A stretch of DNA of 35,328 nt from Pleurocapsales cyanobacterium LEGE 10410. Its GTDB lineage: Bacteria > Cyanobacteriota > Cyanobacteriia > Cyanobacteriales > Xenococcaceae. The translations under genes and the position numbers were made by a program. Of this stretch, positions 15,911 through 24,208 are shown one piece after another. The notes beneath the pieces are model-generated. The model saw only the letters and a list, made by a program, of their open reading frames with translations, had not been told where the DNA came from and ran no database searches. The DNA is taken from assembly GCA_015207195.1 (NCBI GenBank), contig JADEXJ010000058.1:1-35328 (forward strand). Reading direction: 5' to 3'. Within the stretch, counting starts at the first letter, position 1; every line of letters starts with the position of its first letter.

Positions 15911-16004
15911 GACTTATAACAAATAAACATATTTTCAGTTTATTAATGAGACTGTTTTGATAGCGTGATCCGTATGTTGTGAGAAATGAGATCGCGATCT
16001 AAAT

Positions 16005-16034
16005 CCTTTGCGCCTCTGCGTCTTTGCGAGAGAC
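16005..16034 (+). repeat. dispersed 30-base repeat, copy B
   Basis: This is the second copy of the CTTTGCG-type repeat found at 9061-9090, matching at 26 of 30 positions in the same orientation. It lies in the spacer between the glycine-zipper gene and the PemK/MazF toxin gene. Confidence 0.6.
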
Positions 16035-16107
16035 ATAACTAAAAGGAATTAAGAAACTTGAATAATGCGATCGCACTTTTTAAAAGATGGAAGAACCAGT
16101 GATCGCT

Positions 16108-16455
16108 TTAATCTAAATTAAATGCTGTAACTAAAGTCTCATTTAGAGTTTGCATTTGCTTTTTACCTAATTTACCAATTCTTCTAAGTATTAATTTACG
16201 TTCCAATGTAATTATTCTGGTTACTCTAACTTTAGAGTCTGTTTTTAATCCTGTTTGAGCAAATTCACTATCGGATATAGAAATTACAAACTCATCATAA
16301 GTTAAGCTTTTAGTATTTTGAGAAGAGATGAAACAAAGCGTAATTTCATCAATAGTTTTGCTAACTGCTAATACTAAAGCAGGACGTAATTTAGTTTGAC
16401 TAAGATCGCTAAAGGGAAATCTAACCAATACAATATCACCTTTGTCTAGAGTCAT
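16108..16455 (-). CDS. PemK/MazF-family mRNA interferase toxin
   Basis: This 115-aa toxin starts with the family hallmark KGDIVLVRFPFSDLSQTKLRPALVLA, here residues 5-30. The SH3-like barrel continues through ITLCFISSQ and the conserved TGLKTDSKVRV segment (about 68-78). MazF-type enzymes cut single-stranded RNA and are blocked by the cognate antitoxin. Its ATG overlaps the antitoxin's TAA by one base (TAATG), so translation is coupled. The length is normal and the gene looks intact. Confidence 0.88.
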   Translation of the reverse strand: MTLDKGDIVLVRFPFSDLSQTKLRPALVLAVSKTIDEITLCFISSQNTKSLTYDEFVISISDSEFAQTGLKTDSKVRVTRIITLERKLILRRIGKLGKKQMQTLNETLVTAFNLD

Positions 16456-16661
16456 TAAACAGGTTCTCCATCCTCTAATGTATAGATATCTGGTTCGTTA
16501 TGGAGAAAATGAAAAACATTACTCGTTTCGGCTAAAGCAATAATTTCTTCTTGAGAAGGATAAGGCTGATTTGTATATAATTTTTCTTCCAAAAGCGATC
16601 GCTCTTCGTCAGAAAGAGATTGAATAACTTGATATATAGATTCGACAAGTTGTGTATTCAT
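16455..16661 (-). CDS. cognate antitoxin of the PemK/MazF toxin
   Basis: This 68-aa protein has a helical N-terminal half (ESIYQVIQSLSDEERSLLEEKL) and an acidic C-terminal tail (NEPDIYTLEDGEPV). That matches small cyanobacterial antitoxins lacking an obvious AbrB domain. Function is assigned from its place directly before, and overlapping, the toxin gene. It is divergent from hicAB, with 197 bases between them. Confidence 0.75.
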   Translation of the reverse strand: MNTQLVESIYQVIQSLSDEERSLLEEKLYTNQPYPSQEEIIALAETSNVFHFLHNEPDIYTLEDGEPV

Positions 16662-16814
16662 TTCATCATTGCACTACAGCCAATATACTTAAGTTTAATG
16701 GTTTTAATTACGTTCTAGATTGAATTTCTATATTGCGATCGCACTTACTCATTGCAAACACTAAAATTAATCTAGTAACTCAACACAGAATACGAACGTG
16801 TATAGATTAAACTG

Positions 16815-16820
16815 TATACT
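16815..16820 (+). promoter_or_regulatory. candidate -10 of hicAB
   Basis: TATACT preceded by CTG lies 38 bases before the hicA start. TGTATA occurs twice, 15 bases apart, around 16799-16818. No good -35 is seen. This is a weak candidate for a promoter and operator in the shared spacer. Confidence 0.25.
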
Positions 16821-16858
16821 ATTCGTAAAGATCTACAGCTTATCAATATAGAGTAAAT

Positions 16859-17068
16859 TTGCCTAAAAAAATACGTGAGTTAAAATCAATGTTAAAGAAG
16901 GCTGGCTTCACTCTTCTCAAAGATAGAGGTAAGGGTAGTCATACTGTTTGGGAACATCCCAACGTGAAGCAAAATGTTATTCTGTCAGGAAAAGATAGCA
17001 AAGACGCTCAAAAATATCAAGAGAAGAGAGTGAAAGAAGCAGTAGAAGAGGCAGAAAATAATGGATAG
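16859..17068 (+). CDS. hicA: HicA-family mRNA interferase toxin
   Basis: This 69-aa double-stranded-RNA-binding-fold RNase starts with TTG; the first in-frame ATG would delete the first strand and helix. The family order is clear: PKKIRELKSMLKKAGF, then the catalytic-histidine segment GKGSHTVWEHP (H28), then VILSGKDSKD. It ends in KEAVEEAENNG and overlaps hicB by eight bases. HicA cleaves mRNA and is neutralised by HicB. Confidence 0.88.
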   Translation: MPKKIRELKSMLKKAGFTLLKDRGKGSHTVWEHPNVKQNVILSGKDSKDAQKYQEKRVKEAVEEAENNG

Positions 17069-17288
17069 CTTAAAATACAAGATTGTAATTCAATGGAGTA
17101 ATGAAGATAATTGTTTTCTTGTATCTCTACCAGATTTTGCAGATGAGCAGCAGTGGGTGACACATGGCGAAACATATCAAGAAGCATTAGAAAATGCCAT
17201 AGAAGTCATGGATATATTAGTAGAGATATATCAGGAAAAAGGTAAAGCTTTACCCGTGGCAAATACTTTATATAATTCAGTTGCGTAA
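17061..17288 (+). CDS. hicB: HicB-family antitoxin
   Basis: This 75-aa protein has the partial RNase-H-like HicB fold: YKIVIQWSNEDNCFLVSLPDF, then THGETYQEALENAIEVMDILVE. It lacks a C-terminal DNA-binding domain, so it is the short form, and autoregulation may need another factor. Translation is coupled to hicA by overlap. No toxin-antitoxin gene of another type lies between it and the next gene. Confidence 0.88.
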   Translation: MDSLKYKIVIQWSNEDNCFLVSLPDFADEQQWVTHGETYQEALENAIEVMDILVEIYQEKGKALPVANTLYNSVA

Positions 17289-17389
17289 ATATTTTTTGGC
17301 GATCGCATTGTTGTATGGAAAAAGCGATCGCCCTCGTATAATTCAAACAGTACAACTAAACTTTTAGCTGTATACAGATAACTAAAAAA

Positions 17390-18154
17390 TCAATAATCCA
17401 ACAGAACCCTAACCCATTCAGGAGGGCGAGGAATAGGATTATCTAAACGGTCGAGCAACATTAAAGCTACTAAATGAACCGCAAATAAATAAACTAGATT
17501 GTTAACTATAATCAAGCCAAGAGCCAAGGTTTGAATTAAAGCAAAATCTGGCTGTGCCAAAATACCAAGCTTCAAAAATATCCAGTCCGCCATCTGGGTA
17601 ATTTGAGTGATCACATAGATCCAAAGATTTTCGCCAATTAAAATCGAAGTCAGCCAGAAACGAAAGAATATTCCTAAGGTGCCAATCGCAGCACCAAAAA
17701 TAATCGAAAAAAGCCAGCTGATCTTACGCTGCCAACAAGCTCCTAGCTGCACTCCCATCAGACCATAAGGCATCAAAAAGATAATGCTGCGAGTAGGTCC
17801 CATCAAGACCAAAAGCAGTAATCCCGATACAATCGCTGCCATCCAGGAAGCACGTTTACCCCGCCTCAGGTAAATTAAAGCAATGGGAATAGGAAAGAAA
17901 ATTTTTAAGATTGGTCCAATGGGAAAATAATAGTTAATCAGCCAAACCAAACTAGCAGCACTAGCCAAAAAAGCAGTTTCTACCATCACTACTGTGTTGG
18001 TAGGAGCTTTGGTTACTTTTTCAACTTTTTTCTGAGAAGAAATTGTATCAGATTGAACTAACTCAGAATCTTCTTGATCGACCCAATTAATCTCATCGTC
18101 ATCAACTCGGTTGGCTGCATCAAATAATGAGTGTTTATGGTCTTCTTTTGACAT
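17390..18154 (-). CDS. DUF2232 integral membrane protein
   Basis: This 254-aa protein has a charged, acidic cytoplasmic N-terminus of about 65 residues followed by hydrophobic segments near 68-85, 88-105, 113-135, 145-170, 175-200 and 205-235. The segments FPIPIALIYLRRGKRASW and LMGPTRSIIFLMPYGLMG match the cyanobacterial DUF2232 (YybS-like) family. The role is unknown. Family members are often linked to cell-envelope or division genes, and a membrane scaffold or transporter is possible. The gene follows the Crp-type regulator by 49 bases on the same strand, so co-transcription is likely. Confidence 0.75.
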   Translation of the reverse strand: MSKEDHKHSLFDAANRVDDDEINWVDQEDSELVQSDTISSQKKVEKVTKAPTNTVVMVETAFLASAASLVWLINYYFPIGPILKIFFPIPIALIYLRRGKRASWMAAIVSGLLLLVLMGPTRSIIFLMPYGLMGVQLGACWQRKISWLFSIIFGAAIGTLGIFFRFWLTSILIGENLWIYVITQITQMADWIFLKLGILAQPDFALIQTLALGLIIVNNLVYLFAVHLVALMLLDRLDNPIPRPPEWVRVLLDY

Positions 18155-18203
18155 AGAGCTGTTTAATTGGTTAAACCAAAATATAATAGTAGGTCTGAGT
18201 ATG

Positions 18204-18944
18204 CTAACAAATAGTGTCTTCCAAAGCAGGTAGATCGGGAATACGCATTGAGTCAGCGTTTCTTTGAATCAAACCCTTTTTCTCTAGTTTGGTTAAGACT
18301 CTAGTGACAGTTTCTCTAGCTAATCCGCTCAAGCTACTAAGCTCGCGATGAGGTAGATTAGGAATTTCTGTACCTCTTTCACATTCTGTTCCCTGTCCTT
18401 CGACTAAAAACAAAATGGCATCAGCAACTCTTGAAATACTACTAGCCTCACGTAATTGCAGTCTTCTGTTTACCTGACGCAAACGCTTTGCCATTAGTTG
18501 AACTAGACGAACTCCCGCCATAGGTTCGGTGGTAATAAGATTAACAAAGTCCTCTGCTGGTATTCTACCAATTAATGTTTTGGTTAGAGTAATAGCATCT
18601 GTCGAACGTGGCATTTTATCCATCGCTGCCATTTCACCAAAAATTTCGCCTCTACCCAAAATATTCAAGGTAACTTCTTTCCCATCAAGATTGTAGGTAC
18701 GAATTTTTACCCAACCTTCTAAAATAAAATATACTGAGCCTCCCCAATCATTTTCTAACAAGAGTATTTGGTTTTGTGGGTGAGTGATGGTGACAAAATG
18801 AGCAGCAATTTTGTGAATACTATCTTCTGGCAAATCAGACATAAATGGAACTAATTGCATTAGTTCTTCGTAATTAATATTAGACTCTAGATAACGAGAT
18901 TGGTCTTCCATAGAGAAAGTCGATCCTAAGTTCGCTACAAACAT
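18204..18944 (-). CDS. Crp/Fnr-family transcription regulator
   Basis: This 246-aa protein has a cyclic-nucleotide-binding beta-roll (about 32-150) and a C-terminal winged helix (about 165-240). The phosphate-binding cassette GRGEIFGEMAAMDKMPRSTD keeps the Glu (E104) and the Arg-Ser pair (R113-S114) used by cAMP-binding Crp proteins, so ligand binding is plausible. The recognition helix region is ELSSLSGLARETVTRVLTKL (201-220). Fnr-type N-terminal cysteines are absent, arguing against an oxygen-sensing cluster. Internal ATG starts near residue 12 are possible. It is probably a cAMP-type regulator rather than NtcA. Targets are unknown. Confidence 0.85.
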   Translation of the reverse strand: MFVANLGSTFSMEDQSRYLESNINYEELMQLVPFMSDLPEDSIHKIAAHFVTITHPQNQILLLENDWGGSVYFILEGWVKIRTYNLDGKEVTLNILGRGEIFGEMAAMDKMPRSTDAITLTKTLIGRIPAEDFVNLITTEPMAGVRLVQLMAKRLRQVNRRLQLREASSISRVADAILFLVEGQGTECERGTEIPNLPHRELSSLSGLARETVTRVLTKLEKKGLIQRNADSMRIPDLPALEDTIC

Positions 18945-19382
18945 CTCCTTTGTATCATTAAAAAAAGAAAAATATTTAAATTTATAGCAAATTAGGCTTG
19001 AATTGAGCTTTATAAAACAATGTATTTATGAATTTTTTCAAAATATTGCAATTGCAAATCCCAGGTTTCAATTGCGCCCCAACTGCTATTTTTATTGCAG
19101 AAATATCAGAAATTTGTCTAGACAAATTTTTATATAAGTTGGAGTGATTTAAGATTTGTTTAGCACAGCTATTGTTTATAGGTCTTGTATCTTTGGTCGC
19201 ATATTTGATTGAGTTTAAAAATACCAAAATATAAAAGCTTTAAATTCAATAATCGTTTCTTAAAGATTTGGTAAAGAAGGGGAAGATGCCTAGCAATACA
19301 GAATCTGAAATCAATAAGATTAGACAGACAGCATAATCAAACTGTATTAACAATCAAGCCTATATTATTTAATTCTTTATTT
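18945..19382. other. intergenic region between divergent crp-like gene and sugar transferase
   Basis: These 438 AT-rich bases lie between divergent genes. They contain a 20-bp perfect palindrome (19110-19129) and a 12-bp palindrome TTGCAATTGCAA (19046-19057). No convincing gene or RNA is seen. The long leftward open frame across 18982-19227 has no family resemblance. The region probably holds both promoters and operator sites. Confidence 0.5.
19110..19129. promoter_or_regulatory. 20-bp perfect palindrome, operator candidate
   Basis: AAATTTGTCT followed by its exact reverse complement AGACAAATTT forms a gapless palindrome with TTTGTCTAGACAAA at its centre. It is AT-rich at the ends, and the following T-run is short, so a dimeric regulator site is more likely than a terminator. 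It does not match the Crp half-site TGTGA or the NtcA half-site GTA. Confidence 0.4.
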
Positions 19383-20057
19383 ATGTCTTCACCTATTAAT
19401 GTTCGTCTAAGAAACGTAAAAGTTCTGCCACTATCTGTCGAAACTCAAGTTCATCCTTCAGTGACCAGCAAAGCAAAACGAATATTAGATATATTTGGTG
19501 CAACTATTGGTTTGGCTATTACAGGAATTATTACAATTCCCGTAGCGATCGCTATGCAGCTTGACGAGCCAGGGAGTATTTTTTATAGTCAGGTTCGCTG
19601 TGGTTTTGAAGGAAAACCTTTTAGAATCTGGAAGTTTCGCTCGATGATTGCTAATGCAGACCGCCAAAAGCATTTAGTGAAAAACCAGGCTACAGGACAC
19701 ATTTTTAAGAACGAAAACGATCCGCGTATTACCAAAGTAGGTCGTTTTTTACGTCGCACCAGCCTCGATGAGTTCCCTCAATTTTGGAATGTCCTTAAGG
19801 GTGAGATGAGCTTGGTAGGCACTCGTCCTCCCACTTCTGAGGAAGTTGCTATGTATGAAGAGCATCATTTTGAGCGTTTGAAAGTCAAGCCAGGTATTAC
19901 AGGAGAATGGCAGGTTAAGGGTCGCTCACAAGTCCTGGATTTTGAAGACATTGTACGTATGGATATTAACTATCAAAAAAGATGGTCTTTGTTATACGAC
20001 ATCAGTTTAATTGTACGTACCGTTGCCGTGGTTTTGGCACGTAAAGGAGCTTGTTGA
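19383..20057 (+). CDS. bacterial sugar transferase (monotopic phosphoglycosyl transferase)
   Basis: This 224-aa enzyme moves a sugar-1-phosphate onto undecaprenyl phosphate and so starts an exopolysaccharide or O-antigen-like repeat unit. A single re-entrant membrane helix lies at about 35-58 after KRILDIFGA. The catalytic region has QVRCGFEGKPFRIWKFRSM (70-88), DPRITKVGRFLRRTSLDE with the D129-E130 dyad, EMSLVGTRPP (141-150) and KPGITGEWQVKGRS. It is the short family form, lacking the N-terminal CoA-binding-like membrane half of WbaP or WcaJ. pgsA follows 62 bases downstream in the same direction. The sugar specificity cannot be read. Confidence 0.9.
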   Translation: MSSPINVRLRNVKVLPLSVETQVHPSVTSKAKRILDIFGATIGLAITGIITIPVAIAMQLDEPGSIFYSQVRCGFEGKPFRIWKFRSMIANADRQKHLVKNQATGHIFKNENDPRITKVGRFLRRTSLDEFPQFWNVLKGEMSLVGTRPPTSEEVAMYEEHHFERLKVKPGITGEWQVKGRSQVLDFEDIVRMDINYQKRWSLLYDISLIVRTVAVVLARKGAC

Positions 20058-20119
20058 AGATCGAGCCAAGACATTATGATGGAATTTCCAGGTTTTGCTA
20101 AACAACTTTGAGATACTTC

Positions 20120-20668
20120 ATGAATCTTCCAACTTGGGTTACTCTATCTCGCCTTTTAGGGCTTCCCTTTATTCTTTATCTACTCAACTACCCCACACCG
20201 AGCAACCGTTGGCTCTGCGTGGGAATTTTTGTCATTGCAGCAGGAACAGATTGGGTGGATGGCTATTTAGCTCGTAAGCTAGATCTGGTAACGGAGTTGG
20301 GCAAATTCCTCGATCCCCTAGTAGATAAGCTTTTAGTCTTAGGCACGTTACTGTCCTTGATAGAATTGCAGCTAGTTCCTGCTTGGGGAGTATTTTTAAT
20401 TTTAGCCAGGGAATTAGCGATCGCGGGCTGGCGCGTCAACCCCAACCTAACTGGTAGCACCAGCATTTCGGGGGCAAATATCTGGGGCAAACTCAAAACT
20501 GTGGGACAAATTATGGCGATCGCTTTTTTAATCGCTCCCCTCTCTCCTCAATGGGATACCCCCAGCATAATTTTGTTTTGGATAGCCGTAGCACTCAGCT
20601 TAATTTCTGGCTGGATCTATGTTGCCCCTAATATTTTTTCATCCAAAGAAAAATCAATTTCCGACTGA
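20120..20668 (+). CDS. pgsA: CDP-diacylglycerol-glycerol-3-phosphate 3-phosphatidyltransferase
   Basis: This membrane enzyme makes phosphatidylglycerol phosphate, the precursor of phosphatidylglycerol needed for thylakoids. The CDP-alcohol phosphotransferase motif is complete: D44-W-V-D47-G48, A51-R52, G61, D65 and D69. Four or more hydrophobic helices fill the rest. I chose the ATG at 20120 (MNLPTWVTLSRLLGLPFI), since this is the usual PgsA N-terminus. An in-frame TTG at 20108 would add four residues. The length of 182 aa is normal. Its last 52 bases overlap the 3' end of the convergent SDR gene. Confidence 0.9.
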   Translation: MNLPTWVTLSRLLGLPFILYLLNYPTPSNRWLCVGIFVIAAGTDWVDGYLARKLDLVTELGKFLDPLVDKLLVLGTLLSLIELQLVPAWGVFLILARELAIAGWRVNPNLTGSTSISGANIWGKLKTVGQIMAIAFLIAPLSPQWDTPSIILFWIAVALSLISGWIYVAPNIFSSKEKSISD

Positions 20669-21549
20669 TTCCTACCTGAAGCAAGATAATCATTCTGGAA
20701 CGAGTCTTTTAAACCAGAGATCAAATCGTATTTTGGTTGCCAATCAAGTTCGGTTTTGGCACGATGTATATCGGCAAAGAAATGTTGTTGGCGTATAGGA
20801 AAAGCCTTGCGTTTACCGAAGTCAAACTTACTTGGATCGTAATGCACTAGCTTAATATCTTCAGGAGATTTACCCGCAGCCTCGGCACAGGCATAAGCCA
20901 AACCGTCAAAAGTTGCATAGCGAACGCCCGAAATATTATAGATCTTACCGATAGCTGTTTGGTTACCCAATACCCTAGCCATTGCAGTTGCTAGATCCTG
21001 AATATGACCAAACTGAGTGATATACATCCCGTTACCAGGAATAGGTATGGGACGATTTCGTACAAGGCGGTCAAAAAACCAGGCTTCAAGATCGTTGTAA
21101 TTCTGCGGTCCATAAATATACACTGGGCGAATCGAAGTCCAGGGAATACCCGACTCGGCTAAATAGGCTTCGGTGTGATGTTTACCCTTGTGGCGACTAT
21201 TGGGATCTACGGGATCTCCTTCCATATGAGGCATTTGGTGAGATTTTAAATATACTCCCGCCGAACTGACATAGACAAAGTGTTTTACCTTATTCTTAAA
21301 TATTTCCACTAAAGGTTGCGTGTCGCTTAATTCCCGACCATTATTATCAAAGATCGCATCAAAGCTTTCCCCCGACAGCTTTTCTTTGAGTTGGCTTGCA
21401 TCCTTGCGATCGCCCTGAATCTGACTTACTCCATCTGGTGCGGGATTGTTACCCCGATTAAACAATACCACTTCATGCCCTTGTTCTAGTAAAACCTTAG
21501 TTAGGTAAACCCCAATAAAGCGAGTCCCCCCCATCATCAAAATTCGCAT
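20617..21549 (-). CDS. NAD-dependent epimerase/dehydratase, CSP41-like atypical SDR
   Basis: This 310-aa Rossmann protein has the nucleotide motif MMGGTRFIG (5-13) and the specificity loop NRGNNP. FDAIFDNNG lies near 65, the active-site region YVSSAGVYLKS near 93-103, and TSIRPVYIYGPQNYND near 139-154. The pattern GGTRFIG with a missing standard YxxxK matches cyanobacterial and plastid CSP41 proteins, which bind RNA and ribosomes rather than acting as ordinary epimerases. An enzymatic role is not excluded. It is convergent with, and overlaps, pgsA. Confidence 0.8.
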   Translation of the reverse strand: MRILMMGGTRFIGVYLTKVLLEQGHEVVLFNRGNNPAPDGVSQIQGDRKDASQLKEKLSGESFDAIFDNNGRELSDTQPLVEIFKNKVKHFVYVSSAGVYLKSHQMPHMEGDPVDPNSRHKGKHHTEAYLAESGIPWTSIRPVYIYGPQNYNDLEAWFFDRLVRNRPIPIPGNGMYITQFGHIQDLATAMARVLGNQTAIGKIYNISGVRYATFDGLAYACAEAAGKSPEDIKLVHYDPSKFDFGKRKAFPIRQQHFFADIHRAKTELDWQPKYDLISGLKDSFQNDYLASGRNQSEIDFSLDEKILGAT

Positions 21550-21665
21550 TACTAACCTCTTAAATATTTGTGTCGCTATTTTTTATCAACTCTAATCGTA
21601 AAACGTCACAGACACTTATTTTTCGGTTGCGGTAATTATCTATAGATTGATTGAAGGGTGAATAG

Positions 21666-21848
21666 ATACGTACCCAAGGGGGAGAATGGACAGAGATACA
21701 AATTGCAGCGCAATTTAAAGGAAGAAAAAAAGCTGGTGCTATTGCTAGCTGTTTGGAAATCTTACAAGGTTTGGGTTTAGTCATGAGTCATAGCGAAGCA
21801 AATATTACTCGCTGGTATGCAGCCGAATTACAGCAGACGGGGAGATAA
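21666..21848 (+). pseudogene. 3' remnant of an unidentified gene
   Basis: An open stretch of 60 codons has no start codon and is closed upstream by TAG at 21663. It reads like a protein C-terminus: GEWTEIQIAAQFKGRKKAG, then AIASCLEILQGLGLV, ending ITRWYAAELQQTGR. The helix-turn-helix-like pattern with the final RWYAA resembles winged-helix tails of some restriction-modification or replication proteins. I cannot name the parent. The upstream part is gone. Confidence 0.4.
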
Positions 21849-21924
21849 TGCGACCCTCTCATAACTGAAAACCAATAATAGGCTAGATATTAAAATATAG
21901 ATATTAGATATATTAAGAAAACTC

Positions 21925-22143
21925 ATGTTAGAAAAATCGCAAATTATAAGTGTATCTGATGAGGTGATGGGTGGAACTGCTGTATTTGCTAATACTAGAG
22001 TTCCAATACAAACCTTTATAGACTATTTGAAAGCTGGAGAATCTATAGGTGATTTTTTAGCAGGATTTCCTAGCGTCACTAGAGAACAAGCGGTTAGTTT
22101 ACTAGAAGAAATGGAGAAACAAATAACCACTGCGACCGCATAA
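21925..22143 (+). CDS. DUF433 antitoxin
   Basis: This 72-aa protein has the DUF433 signature: ISVSDEVMGGTAVFANTRVP, then YLKAGESIGDFLAGFPSVTREQ and a C-terminal helix. DUF433 proteins are small DNA-binding antitoxins paired with DUF5615 PIN-like toxins, and the remains of such a toxin gene start three bases downstream. With its toxin truncated, the antitoxin is probably left as an orphan. Confidence 0.85.
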   Translation: MLEKSQIISVSDEVMGGTAVFANTRVPIQTFIDYLKAGESIGDFLAGFPSVTREQAVSLLEEMEKQITTATA

Positions 22144-22146
22144 GTT

Positions 22147-22323
22147 ATGAAATTGCTCTTAGATGAATGTATCGATCGCCGTTTAGCCAGAGAATTTAGC
22201 GGACAAAATATAAAAACAGTTTCTCAAATGGGATGGTCAGGAACTAAAAACGGTGAGCTGTTAGCGTTAGCAGAAAAAGAGTTTGATGTTTTTATTACAG
22301 TAGACCGTAACTTATCATTTTGA
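22147..22323 (+). pseudogene. truncated DUF5615 PIN-like toxin
   Basis: MKLLLDECIDRRLAREF opens the frame, with the conserved early Asp and Glu of this PIN-like family. The core SQMGWSGTKNGELLALAEKEFDVFITVDRNLSF matches family members, but a TGA then ends the protein at 58 aa. Intact relatives are about 110 aa, so the distal half is missing. The DNA after the stop does not resume the family sequence in any frame I can see, indicating deletion rather than a point mutation. Confidence 0.7.
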
Positions 22324-22440
22324 CTTACTCAAGCTGTTAATTAGTTAGCATAGTCTCACTTTTCTGACTACGGATATCTAGAAATAGAGATTCCGAGTAA
22401 AAGATATAATATTTAAGAATGCTATAGTAATTAATTCTCA

Positions 22441-24063
22441 ATGCCCGTAGAACTCCAGACCGAAATCGAACAGGCTGTATCCAGTCGTCGTAACTTTGCG
22501 ATTATTTCCCACCCTGACGCGGGGAAGACTACTCTAACAGAAAAGCTCTTACTCTACGGAGGGGCAATACATGAAGCGGGGGCAGTAAAAGCCCGACGAG
22601 CGCAGCGTAGTGCAACTTCGGACTGGATGGAGATGGAACAGCAACGGGGTATTTCGATTACCTCGACGGTGTTGCAGTTTATCTACGACAATTTTCAGAT
22701 TAACTTGTTAGATACTCCTGGACACCAAGACTTTAGTGAAGATACTTACCGTACTTTGGCTGCTGCGGATAATTCGGTGATGCTGATCGATGCTGCTAAG
22801 GGACTTGAGCCACAAACTCGCAAGCTGTTTGAAGTCTGCCAGTTGCGATCGCTGCCTATTTTTACTTTCGTTAATAAGTTAGACCGTCCAGGTCGAGATG
22901 CTTTTGAACTAATCGACGAGATCGAGCAGGAATTGGGCTTACAGACCTATGCGGTAAATTGGCCCATCGGTATGGGCGATCGCTTTAAGGGAGTATTCGA
23001 CCGACGGGAAAGAAAAATTCACCTGTTTGAACGTCGTTCTCACGGGAGCAAAGCAGCCCAGGATACGGTAATCGAACTGGGAGATCCGCGCATTGAAGAT
23101 CTGCTCGAACAAGAGCTTTACTATCAGCTAAAAGAAGAATTAGAAATCCTCGATGAGATTGGGGCAGAATTTGACTTAGAGCAGGTTCATGCAGGGAAAA
23201 TGACCCCAGTTTTCTTTGGTAGTGCCATGACCAACTTTGGAGTCGAGCTGTTCCTTAAAGCCTTTTTGGAGTATGCTCAAGAACCAGAAGCTCATAATTC
23301 CTCTGTCGGCGTAATTGAGCCGACTTACGAAGAATTTACGGGGTTCGTGTTTAAACTTCAGGCAAATATGGATCCCAAACATCGCGATCGCGTGGCGTTC
23401 GTCCGTGTCTGCACAGGTAAGTTTGAAAAAGACATGACGGTGCAGCACGCCCGTACTGGCAAAACCGTGCGTTTATCTCGTCCGCAAAAGTTGTTTGCTC
23501 AGGGTAGAGAATCTCTTGATGAGGCTTTTCCTGGGGATATTATCGGTCTGAATAATCCTGGGGTATTTGCGATCGGCGATACGATCTACAACGGTAAAAA
23601 AATCGTCTATGAAGGGATTCCCTGTTTTTCCCCCGAAATTTTTGCCTATCTTAAAAATCCCAACCCTTCTAAGTTCAAGCAGTTCCAGAAAGGAATCAAG
23701 GAACTACAGGAAGAAGGCGCGGTACAGATCATGTATTCTACCGACGAATTCAAACGCGACCCGATTTTAGCTGCGGTAGGACAGCTACAAATTGAAGTAG
23801 TCCAGTTTCGGATGCAAAATGAATACAACGTGGAAACCAGGGTCGAACCCTTGTCCTATAGCGTAGCGCGTTGGGTCAACGGTGGTTGGTCAGCCCTAGA
23901 AAAAGCAGGTCGGATCTTTAATGCGATCGCCGTCAAGGATAACTGGGGTAGACCAGTATTGTTGTTTAAAAACGAATGGAATCTGCATCAGATCGAACAA
24001 GATCTGCCAGAGCTTAAGTTAAACTCGATCGCCCCCGTCGGTTCGGGAATACAGCCAGATTAG
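22441..24063 (+). CDS. prfC: peptide chain release factor 3
   Basis: This 540-aa translational GTPase recycles RF1 and RF2 from the ribosome after termination. G1 SHPDAGKT lies at 23-30, the switch I region has [14 protein letters not shown]3 is [14 protein letters not shown], and G4 is NKLDRPGRD. Domain II includes [12 protein letters not shown] and the C-terminal domain [25 protein letters not shown]. The length is slightly over the usual 525-530 aa. The ATG at 22441 is the natural start. The decayed toxin remnant lies upstream. The gene is intact. Confidence 0.95.
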   Translation: MPVELQTEIEQAVSSRRNFAIISHPDAGKTTLTEKLLLYGGAIHEAGAVKARRAQRSATSDWMEMEQQRGISITSTVLQFIYDNFQINLLDTPGHQDFSEDTYRTLAAADNSVMLIDAAKGLEPQTRKLFEVCQLRSLPIFTFVNKLDRPGRDAFELIDEIEQELGLQTYAVNWPIGMGDRFKGVFDRRERKIHLFERRSHGSKAAQDTVIELGDPRIEDLLEQELYYQLKEELEILDEIGAEFDLEQVHAGKMTPVFFGSAMTNFGVELFLKAFLEYAQEPEAHNSSVGVIEPTYEEFTGFVFKLQANMDPKHRDRVAFVRVCTGKFEKDMTVQHARTGKTVRLSRPQKLFAQGRESLDEAFPGDIIGLNNPGVFAIGDTIYNGKKIVYEGIPCFSPEIFAYLKNPNPSKFKQFQKGIKELQEEGAVQIMYSTDEFKRDPILAAVGQLQIEVVQFRMQNEYNVETRVEPLSYSVARWVNGGWSALEKAGRIFNAIAVKDNWGRPVLLFKNEWNLHQIEQDLPELKLNSIAPVGSGIQPD

Positions 24064-24208
24064 GAAAGTAATAAGTAGTAAGTAAAAAGTCAAAAGTTAG
24101 AAAGAAGATTAGTTACTGGTAACTAGTCAGCAATTTTGTTGCGTATTTGAATTGCCCGATCTAAGGTGTTAGAGGTTTAAAAATCTTTATTCATCAAGGT
24201 ATTACTAT

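Noticed and set aside
17290-17335. HIP1 pair after hicB as a terminator
   Set aside because: The stem is good, but the T-run lies before it, and no T-tract follows on either strand.
18982-19227. 81-codon leftward frame in the spacer upstream of the crp-like gene
   Set aside because: Composition is not protein-like for this genome, there is no ribosome site, and it spans the palindromes. I treat the region as regulatory.
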